Shown here piece by piece: positions 42,481 to 48,816 of a stretch of DNA of 48,816 nt. The number at the start of each line of letters is the position of its first letter. Position 1 is the first letter of the stretch. The position numbers were made by a program, and so were the translations under genes. The stretch spans positions 1 to 48,816 of the forward strand of contig JACPDW010000034.1 of NCBI GenBank assembly GCA_016183815.1. Direction: 5' to 3'. The notes below the pieces were generated by a model, which saw only the letters and a program-made list of their open reading frames with translations, was not told the DNA's origin and did not search any database. Origin of the DNA: Flavobacteriia bacterium (GTDB lineage Bacteria; Bacteroidota; Bacteroidia; Flavobacteriales_D; Crocinitomicaceae).

Positions 42481-44166
42481 ATGTCTGATGATAAAAAAGT
42501 AATCTTTTCAATGGTTGGAGTGTCAAAAAATACTCCTCAAGGAAAACAAATTATTAAAAACATTTATCTTTCTTTTTTTTATGGTGCTAAAATAGGCATA
42601 ATAGGTCTAAATGGTTCAGGAAAATCAACAGTAATGAAAATTATTGCAGGTTTGGACAAATCCTTTCAAGGGGAAGTGGTTTGGTCTGGAGGTTATTCTG
42701 TTGGTTATCTAGCACAGGAACCGGAATTAAATCCACAAAAAACAGTCAAAGAAGTGGTGATGGAAGGTGCACAAGAAATTGTTGACGTACTTAATGAGTA
42801 TGAAGAAATAAATCAACAATTTATGGATGAAGAAGTATTGAACGACCCCGACAAAATGGATAAACTTATTGCTCGACAAGGTCAAGTTCAAGACAAAATA
42901 GATGCTTTAGATGCATGGGAATTAGATACAAAATTGAATAGAGCTATGGACGCCCTTCGTTGCCCTCCTGATGATCAATTAATAGAAACACTTTCAGGTG
43001 GTGAAAAAAGAAGAGTCGCTTTATGCCGTTTATTGTTGCAAAATCCTGATGTACTCTTACTTGATGAACCTACAAACCACCTTGATGCAGAGTCAATTGA
43101 TTGGTTAGAACAACATTTACAACAATATGAAGGTACTGTAATTGCAGTTACTCACGATAGGTATTTTTTAGATAATGTTGCTGGATGGATTTTAGAGTTG
43201 GATAGAGGAGAAGGAATTCCATGGAAAGGAAATTATACTTCTTGGCTTGAACAAAAGGGGAAAAGACTAAAAGAAGAAGAAAAAACAGCTTCCAAACGTC
43301 AGAAAATGTTAGAAAAAGAATTGGATTGGGTAAGAATGAATCCGAAAGCTAGACAAGCAAAAAGTAAGGCACGACTTCAAAATTATGAGAAAATGCTTTC
43401 TGAAGACGTTAAAAGCAAAGAGGAAGCTCTTGAAATTCCAATACCTAATGGTCCTCGACTTGGAAATCAAGTAATTGATGCCATTCATGTCATGAAATCA
43501 TTTGGAGATAAATTACTTTATGACGACTTAAATTTCAAATTACCTCCTGCTGGAATAGTTGGAGTAATTGGTCCAAATGGTGCAGGTAAAACTACAATAT
43601 TCAAAATGATTATGAATGAATTACAAGCTGATGGCGGTGAGTTTATTGTTGGTGATACTGTACAAATAGGTTACGTTGACCAAACACATAAAGATATTCA
43701 TCCAGAAAAAACTATTTTTGAAGTCGTTTCTAATGGTTTAGAGTTTATTGAAATTGGTAATCAAAAAATCAATTCAAGGGCTTATCTTTCAAAATTTAAT
43801 TTTAACGGCTCCGATCAAAATAAAAAAGTAGGCGTTTTGTCAGGTGGTGAAAGAAATAGATTACATTTGGCAATGACTTTAAAAACAGAAGCCAATGTTT
43901 TGTTATTAGATGAACCGACCAATGACATTGATGTAAACACTTTAAGGGCTTTGGAAGAGGGTATTATGAGTTTTGCGGGTTGTGCCGTGGTCATTTCTCA
44001 CGACAGATGGTTTTTAGATAGAATTTGTACGCACATCTTAGCATTCGAAGGCGATTCCCAAGTCTATTGGTTTGAGGGAGGTTATTCTGATTATGAGGAA
44101 AATAGAAAAAAACGTTTAGGTGATTCTGGTCCAAAAAGAATAAAATATAGAAAGTTAATCAAATAA
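42481..44166 (+). CDS. ettA: ABC-F translational throttle protein EttA
   Basis: EttA binds the ribosomal E site and gates the first elongation step according to the ATP/ADP ratio. The 561-aa protein has two ATPase domains with Walker A GLNGSGKSTVMKI and GPNGAGKTTIFKM, and signatures LSGGEKRRVALCR and LSGGERNRLHLAM. The interdomain linker with MNPKARQAKSKARLQNYEKM and an arm insertion in domain one are the EttA marks. There is no membrane domain. Full length, unlike the ABC-F remnant at 400-696. Confidence 0.95.
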   Translation: MSDDKKVIFSMVGVSKNTPQGKQIIKNIYLSFFYGAKIGIIGLNGSGKSTVMKIIAGLDKSFQGEVVWSGGYSVGYLAQEPELNPQKTVKEVVMEGAQEIVDVLNEYEEINQQFMDEEVLNDPDKMDKLIARQGQVQDKIDALDAWELDTKLNRAMDALRCPPDDQLIETLSGGEKRRVALCRLLLQNPDVLLLDEPTNHLDAESIDWLEQHLQQYEGTVIAVTHDRYFLDNVAGWILELDRGEGIPWKGNYTSWLEQKGKRLKEEEKTASKRQKMLEKELDWVRMNPKARQAKSKARLQNYEKMLSEDVKSKEEALEIPIPNGPRLGNQVIDAIHVMKSFGDKLLYDDLNFKLPPAGIVGVIGPNGAGKTTIFKMIMNELQADGGEFIVGDTVQIGYVDQTHKDIHPEKTIFEVVSNGLEFIEIGNQKINSRAYLSKFNFNGSDQNKKVGVLSGGERNRLHLAMTLKTEANVLLLDEPTNDIDVNTLRALEEGIMSFAGCAVVISHDRWFLDRICTHILAFEGDSQVYWFEGGYSDYEENRKKRLGDSGPKRIKYRKLIK

Positions 44167-44192
44167 TAATCGGTATAATTTACTTTGAAAAA

Positions 44193-45737
44193 CTAATCAA
44201 ATTCTTTCAAAAAATTACTCCAGTTACAAGTTTCTGATAATTTAACAAGCAATTCATCAGCAGAAATTCTACTTTGAATCATGGTGTCTCGATGTCTGAG
44301 GGTTACCGTATTGTCCTCTAAAGTTTGATGATCTATTGTGATGCAATAAGCTGTTCCAGTGGCATCTTGTCTTCTATATCTTTTACCTATTGAATCTTTT
44401 TCGTCGTATTGACAAGTAAAATCAAATTTCAATCGATTCCAGATCTCGTTGGCTTTTTCAGGTAATCCATCTTTTTTTGTTAATGGAAGAATAGCCACTT
44501 TGTTGGGTGTAAGAATAAATGGAATTTTTAATACAGTTCTTTCGCTTCCATCTGCTAATTTTTCAACAGTATAGGAGCTACTTAAAACTGATAAAAACAT
44601 ACGATCAAGCCCTACCGAAGTTTCAACAACATAAGGAACGTAACTCTCGTTTATTTCAGGATCAAAATATTGTAATTTTTTCCCTGATAAATTTTCGTGC
44701 TGTTTTAAATCGAAATCCGTTCGACTATGAATACCTTCTAATTCTTTAAAACCCATTGGAAAATCAAATTCAATGTCACAAGCTGCATTAGCATAATGGG
44801 CCAATTTTAAATGGTCGTGAAAACGATAGTTTTTTTCTCCTAAACCTAAACTTTTATGCCATTTAATACGACTGTCTTTCCAATATTGATACCATTTCAT
44901 TTCCTCGCCTGGACGACAAAAAAACTGCATTTCCATTTGTTCAAATTCTCTCATTCTGAAAATAAATTGTCGTGCAACAATCTCATTTCTAAATGCTTTA
45001 CCTATTTGAGCAATACCAAATGGTATTTTCATTCTACCTGATTTTTGAACATTTAAAAAGTTTACAAAAATTCCTTGTGCTGTCTCGGGTCTTAAATAAA
45101 TGGTTGAGGCCTCTCCTGAAACAGACCCTAGTTCTGTGGAAAACATTAGATTAAACTGTCTGACTTCAGTCCAATTTTTAGTTCCTGAAAGTGGGCAAAC
45201 AATCTCTAAATCAACAATAAGATTGTAAACACCTTCTAAATCATTGTTTTCTAGAGTAGATTTCATTCTTTCTTCTATAGATTGTATCTTCTCAATATTA
45301 CGCAAAACATTTGGATTCGTTGATCGAAATTGTTCTTCATCAAAAGCATCACCAAATCTTTTTTGAGCTTTTTCAACTTCTTTTTCAATTTTCTGACGAA
45401 TCTTTTCAATATAATCTTCAATTAAAACATCGGCTCTGTATCTTTTTTTGGAGTCTTTATTATCAATTAATGGATCATTAAAAGCATCGACATGACCAGA
45501 AGCTTTCCATGTTTTTGGGTGCATAAAAATTGCTGCATCAATTCCAACAATGTTTTCATGCATTTGTACCATGGCTTTCCACCAAAAGGTTTTAATATTG
45601 TTTTTAAGTTCAACGCCTAATTGACCATAATCATAAGTCGCTGATAATCCATCATATATCTCTGACGAGGGGAAAATAAAACCATATTCTTTAGCGTGAG
45701 AAATAATTTCTTTTAATAAATCCTCTTTTTGTTCCAT
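44193..45737 (-). CDS. glyS: Glycyl-tRNA synthetase (alpha2 type)
   Basis: The enzyme charges tRNA-Gly. The 514-aa protein is the homodimeric class II form: GFIFPSSEIYDGLSATYDYGQLGVELKNNI at the start, motif 2 IPFGIAQIGKAFRNEIVARQFIFRMREFEQMEMQFF, and motif 3 PYVVETSVGLDRMFL, followed by an anticodon-binding domain (VAILPLTKKDGLPEKANEIW). It is distinct from the two-subunit GlyQ/GlyS type. The promoter box is 5 nt from the start codon. Confidence 0.95.
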   Translation of the reverse strand: MEQKEDLLKEIISHAKEYGFIFPSSEIYDGLSATYDYGQLGVELKNNIKTFWWKAMVQMHENIVGIDAAIFMHPKTWKASGHVDAFNDPLIDNKDSKKRYRADVLIEDYIEKIRQKIEKEVEKAQKRFGDAFDEEQFRSTNPNVLRNIEKIQSIEERMKSTLENNDLEGVYNLIVDLEIVCPLSGTKNWTEVRQFNLMFSTELGSVSGEASTIYLRPETAQGIFVNFLNVQKSGRMKIPFGIAQIGKAFRNEIVARQFIFRMREFEQMEMQFFCRPGEEMKWYQYWKDSRIKWHKSLGLGEKNYRFHDHLKLAHYANAACDIEFDFPMGFKELEGIHSRTDFDLKQHENLSGKKLQYFDPEINESYVPYVVETSVGLDRMFLSVLSSSYTVEKLADGSERTVLKIPFILTPNKVAILPLTKKDGLPEKANEIWNRLKFDFTCQYDEKDSIGKRYRRQDATGTAYCITIDHQTLEDNTVTLRHRDTMIQSRISADELLVKLSETCNWSNFLKEFD

Positions 45738-45742
45738 GTGTA

Positions 45743-45750
45743 CAAAATTA
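45743..45750 (-). promoter_or_regulatory. -7 box TAATTTTG of glyS
   Basis: The minus strand reads TAATTTTG ending 5 nt before the glyS ATG (45737). Transcription should start at or very near the start codon. Confidence 0.55.
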
Positions 45751-45778
45751 GTGTTTTATACCGAATACATATTCAAGA

Positions 45779-45799
45779 TAGTCCAAATAAATTGGACTA
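45779..45799. promoter_or_regulatory. Perfect inverted repeat upstream of glyS
   Basis: TAGTCCAA (45779-45786) and TTGGACTA (45792-45799) are perfect inverted copies around ATAAA. It lies about 30 nt upstream of the glyS -7 box, in or just behind the -33 region, so an operator is as likely as a terminator of the minus-strand gene upstream. There is no T-run. Confidence 0.5.
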
Positions 45800-45902
45800 A
45801 TTACATATTGTATTAGTATATTTGAATTATAGGATATTTAATAATTGTATAAGGTATTAGATAGAAAAAAAAGAAAAAGATTTTCAAATTTGAACTTATC
45901 TT

Positions 45903-47075
45903 TTATATTTCAACAACAATAACTAAAACATCATCTGTTTGTTCTAATTTATTTTTCCATTGATAAAACTGATTTTCAAGATTTGTCTTCAACTCACTAG
46001 TTGATTTTGAATTTCTTATCAAATCCTTAAATCTTTTTTTAGTATATTTTTTACCTCCTTTATAGAAATCTTTACCTCCAAATTGGTCAGTAATTCCATC
46101 AGAAAACAAAACGAATTTATCTCCTTTTGCAAAATCAAATTCGTAGGTATTAAATTTTTTTATTACATCATGGTACAAACCTATTGGATATCGATTACCT
46201 TTAAATTCAAACTCTTCTTTATTTCTATAAATTAATACAGAATGATTTGCACCTGAAAATTTTAATTTGTTTTGCGAGAAATCAAAAACACATAATGAAA
46301 TGTCCATTCCATCAGCTCTTTTGATTTTTTTATTTTTATTGAATTCATCGTACAAAAGATGATCGATAGTGTTTAATATCTCACTTGGCTCAACCATTTG
46401 ATGGTGTTTTATAACCGTTTTTAAAAGATTATTTGCCAAAACTGTCATTAACGCACCTGGAACACCATGTCCAGTACAATCGATACAAGCAACAAAAAAC
46501 AAATTATTCCATTCATAAAAAAAATAAAAATCACCTGAAACAATGTCTTTTGGTTGAAAAAAAACAAAATGTTCAGTAAAATAATTCGACAAGATTTTTG
46601 AGTTTGGCAGGATAGAATGCTGAATACTTTGAGCATAATTGATACTGTCCGTTATTTCTCTGTTTTTATTTTTGAGCAGTTTTACAGTCCTTGACAACCT
46701 CTGTTCATTTATCTTCCTATTAGTTATGTCATATCCTACACTAACAACATTCCCCTCCTCATCAAAAGAACTATTCCATAAAATCCAAATTTTTTTGTTT
46801 TCAGAAGTAAAAAGTAATCGTTCGCTGGACAATTCTTCCATTTTTTTTTCTTTAACCCAAAATTTGAACTGATCTATCATTTTATAAGCAGAACTTTCAT
46901 CTTTCCTAGTAGCTTTCCACCAATGAGATCCTAATAATTCATAAGGTTCATATCCTAAAATTCTTTTAACTGATTGACTAACATACAATAACTCGCCATC
47001 AGGATTGATGATAATCACAATGGATTTAATTTTACTTGTGATAATTTCTACTAATTTGTTTGATTCTAGTATCAT
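45903..47075 (-). CDS. PAS-linked SpoIIE-type PP2C phosphatase
   Basis: The 390-aa protein begins with a PAS domain (about 10-120) including IIINPDGELLYVSQSVKRILGYEPYELLG and a PAC-like IWILWNSSFDEEGNVVSVGYDIT. A coiled coil (about 120-150) joins it to a SpoIIE/PPM domain with PKDIVSGDFYFF, CIDCTGHGVPGALM, DGMDISLCVF and LFSDGITDQFGG. It is cytoplasmic, without membrane segments. It would dephosphorylate a partner-switch protein in response to a ligand or redox cue, but neither is identifiable here. Second of two such phosphatases in the window. Confidence 0.93.
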   Translation of the reverse strand: MILESNKLVEIITSKIKSIVIIINPDGELLYVSQSVKRILGYEPYELLGSHWWKATRKDESSAYKMIDQFKFWVKEKKMEELSSERLLFTSENKKIWILWNSSFDEEGNVVSVGYDITNRKINEQRLSRTVKLLKNKNREITDSINYAQSIQHSILPNSKILSNYFTEHFVFFQPKDIVSGDFYFFYEWNNLFFVACIDCTGHGVPGALMTVLANNLLKTVIKHHQMVEPSEILNTIDHLLYDEFNKNKKIKRADGMDISLCVFDFSQNKLKFSGANHSVLIYRNKEEFEFKGNRYPIGLYHDVIKKFNTYEFDFAKGDKFVLFSDGITDQFGGKDFYKGGKKYTKKRFKDLIRNSKSTSELKTNLENQFYQWKNKLEQTDDVLVIVVEI

Positions 47076-47327
47076 ATTTGAAATACAAAATTAATTCATA
47101 TTTAGTTTGGTATTTATTGGGTGTTTTATGAACTAAACACTAATTTACATTCATCGCTTAAAATTGTATTTTTATGGCATAGTTTCAGTTGATTTAATCT
47201 TATTTTTACAAAAAAATAATCAAAATTTATTCTTTTAAACTTCTTAAAGATATTAAGTTTAAAAGTTAAAATAATCCTAATATTTAAAATATTTAAGGTT
47301 TTTTATATACATTTATAATTTTAAAAA

Positions 47328-48473
47328 ATGAAAGTTAAAAAAATAGACTATTCAATGAGTTTTTGTAATAAAAGCCAAAAAAACTTTAATTATCTTTTAT
47401 TAATTTTTTTTGTATTGCTAATAAATGTTGATTTAACAGCTCAATTAGCTCCATTTACTGATATGAATAGGTTTTTTAAAACCTTTTATAAAAACAATAT
47501 CAGACAATTAGAATTTCAAGCAATTAAATCTTTTGAAGCGAGTGATAATTTGATTGTTTATGTCGATTTTAGAGGTGATTTTAAAGTCTATAATGGAGAA
47601 ACGGTTGAATTAATTACCAACCAATTAGTGAACTACAAACTTTCTGACAATCAATTGGCATGGAATATTGGTCCTGTTATCTACCATTATTCACCTGATT
47701 ATCCAAAAAAGAATCTTTTAACCATGTTTGGAAATCAATATTGGCTCAGTGACAGTTTACTTGTTTTTGAAGATACAAGATACAATACGGTAAATGTTCG
47801 TTCTCGAAATGAAAACATGATTTTATATCAATTAACAGGTGATTTATATGGTGTTGAAGAATTGGGAGACAATACAATAGTATTCAGAGAAAATGGAGAT
47901 TTCTTGAAGTTTTTTTGGAATAATAAAATTCATGATTTTGCTGTTTATACTAGAAAAATTGAATTTTCATGTGGTGTAGATGTCATTTGTTTTAACGACC
48001 CAATCAATCAGACATTTGCAGTTTTTGATAAGGGGACAATTGTAGATGTAGAATCTTTGTTTGTCAAAAAATTTAAAGCACTTAGAAATTTTGTTGCGTA
48101 TGAAGACAATCAAAACAATTTATGGATTTATAAAAATGGTGAAAAAGAAATGTTATCCAATTTTAACGTAAATTTTTGGAACGCATTGGATAATTTAATT
48201 GTATGGGAAGAAGGTGGTTTGTTTTATATTTATGAAAAAGATAAAGGAAAAAAACAGCTATTAAACTACATTCCTCAAGATTATCAAATTAAAAATAACA
48301 CCTTAGTATTTAGAAATAATATGGGAGGAATACAAGTATATCAAAACGGAGTTTTAAAAGAGATTACCAAACAATTAGAAGCAAAATATAAAATTTACGG
48401 AAATACAGTGTTGGTTGAATTATTCAATCAAAACTATTTAATTTATCACGATGGAAAAATATATAATAATTAA
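47328..48473 (+). CDS. Secreted repeat protein, possible beta-propeller, unknown function
   Basis: A signal-like hydrophobic segment (LLLIFFVLLINVDLTAQ) ends near residue 39. The 381-aa product then has repeats of about 40-50 residues built on a pattern of hydrophobic strand, aromatic, Asn/Asp turn, for example IVYVDFRGDFKVYNGE, FVAYEDNQNNLWIYKNGEKE, LIVWEEGGLFYIYEKDKGK and LVFRNNMGGIQVYQNGVLKE. This suggests a beta-propeller-like periplasmic or surface protein. No sorting domain is seen at the C-terminus. I do not know a named family. Confidence 0.65.
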   Translation: MKVKKIDYSMSFCNKSQKNFNYLLLIFFVLLINVDLTAQLAPFTDMNRFFKTFYKNNIRQLEFQAIKSFEASDNLIVYVDFRGDFKVYNGETVELITNQLVNYKLSDNQLAWNIGPVIYHYSPDYPKKNLLTMFGNQYWLSDSLLVFEDTRYNTVNVRSRNENMILYQLTGDLYGVEELGDNTIVFRENGDFLKFFWNNKIHDFAVYTRKIEFSCGVDVICFNDPINQTFAVFDKGTIVDVESLFVKKFKALRNFVAYEDNQNNLWIYKNGEKEMLSNFNVNFWNALDNLIVWEEGGLFYIYEKDKGKKQLLNYIPQDYQIKNNTLVFRNNMGGIQVYQNGVLKEITKQLEAKYKIYGNTVLVELFNQNYLIYHDGKIYNN

Positions 48474-48588
48474 AAAAAATGCTTGAAAATTAGTTTGTTA
48501 AATTTTTTTCTTATTAATCTTTCTCAAAATCAAAAAGTTCTTTCATTTCTATGTTTAAAGCTTTAGAAATCTGATAGATCATGCAACT
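48474..48588 (-). pseudogene. C-terminal remnant of an Xre-type HTH regulator
   Basis: On the minus strand the frame ending at TAA 48514 reads MIYQISKALNIEMKELFDFE, then KD. That is the last helix and tail of Cro/C1-type regulators (xxIxKALNIxxKELFDF). Upstream of about 48588 on this strand the homology stops, so most of the HTH gene is missing. The rest of the stretch up to the secreted-protein gene shows nothing recognisable. Confidence 0.55.
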
Positions 48589-48599
48589 TGTAAAACAAA

Positions 48600-48816
48600 T
48601 TGTAATTAAAACCCCCCATAGTTATTTTGATTTTTCAATGGCTAAATGCCATAGATGGTCTTATGACTATGGAAACAAATGGTTTTCTTGGTATTGCTAC
48701 AACAAATCCCGGCAACAGACTTGAAATTAATTCAGATTCCGTGAAAGAGGTTTTTTAAAACCGTATTGAACGGAAAATCTGAAAAATCCCGATTTAGTAA
48801 TTGTTTCTATCCGATT
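48600..48816 (+). pseudogene. Degraded tail-fibre-like gene fragment
   Basis: From ATG 48669 the frame reads METNGFLGIATTNPGNRLEI, then NSDSVKEVF and a stop. The GIxTTNPxxRLEI pattern is typical of Bacteroidota phage-tail-fibre-like and surface proteins (GNVGIGTTNPxxxLEI). A second frame further on gives SEKSRFSN, similar to the SGLRFSN that usually follows, so a frameshift is likely. The sequence is cut by the window edge. Weak call based on a short motif. Confidence 0.4.

Noticed and set aside
1-48816. CRISPR array, intact insertion sequence, toxin-antitoxin or defence cassette
   Set aside because: I saw no regularly spaced repeats, no transposase or integrase reading frame and no recognisable defence domains. 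The nearest signals are the edge scars and the palindrome at 21.7 kb.

Overview
This is a strongly AT-rich chromosomal segment of a Bacteroidota bacterium, most likely a member of the Flavobacteriia/Flavobacteriales. The evidence is the T9SS C-terminal sorting domain on a Cys-rich surface protein, Bacteroidetes-type promoters (TTG/TTTG, 19-nt spacer, TAnnTTTG), few visible Shine-Dalgarno sites, an S12-S7-EF-G-S10-L3 ribosomal gene order without tuf, and uS14, bS16 and bL17 forms of the kind seen in this phylum. I cannot name the genus.

Layout. Positions 1-700 look like a scar: the end of a phage morphogenesis-type gene, a GC-rich multi-hairpin block, a 30-aa ORF ending inside a terminator, and the 3' end of an ABC-F (uup-like) gene that has lost its ATPase domains. 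From 0.7 to 9 kb come an outer-membrane barrel protein, a T9SS-secreted protein, a UbiA-like membrane protein, uvrC, a HisKA_2 sensor kinase, a DinB-fold protein and an NlpC/P60 peptidase. From 9 to 14.3 kb, mostly on the minus strand, lie rpsP-rimM, an rluB-type gene/lipoprotein/outer-membrane-protein operon, and a response regulator translationally coupled to tsaB. From 14.5 to 23.7 kb are a small membrane protein, a SpoIIE-type phosphatase, an MsbA-like ABC exporter, two small lipoproteins in divergent overlap (one a Rieske-like fold without cluster ligands), rpmH, a conserved-looking 63-aa protein, a P5C dehydrogenase, a ~130-bp imperfect palindrome and two unrecognised secreted proteins.

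From 23.9 to 41.2 kb runs one long co-directional ribosomal cluster: rpsL-rpsG-fusA-rpsJ-rplC-rplD-rplW-rplB-rpsS-rplV-rpsC-rplP-rpmC-rpsQ-rplN-rplX-rplE-rpsN-rpsH-rplF-rplR-rpsE-rpmD-rplO-secY-infA-rpmJ-rpsM-rpsK-rpsD-rpoA-rplQ. It has a canonical promoter before rpsL, a candidate internal promoter before secY, and a strong terminator after rplQ. The small genes rpmH (52 aa), rpmD (58 aa) and rpmJ (38 aa) are all present. From 41.2 to 48.5 kb are a NUDIX hydrolase overlapping trmB, ettA, glyS, a PAS-SpoIIE phosphatase and a secreted repeat protein. The last ~340 bp hold remnants of an HTH regulator and a phage-tail-fibre-like peptide.

I found no tRNA, rRNA, CRISPR array or intact transposase. 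Most of the window is core translation machinery. The less ordinary signals are the two edge scars, several structured leaders, promoter boxes lying so close to start codons that the mRNAs should be leaderless, acidic tails on two ribosomal proteins, the degenerate Rieske lipoprotein, and the long palindrome at 21.7 kb. I did not find a convincing new multi-gene system.
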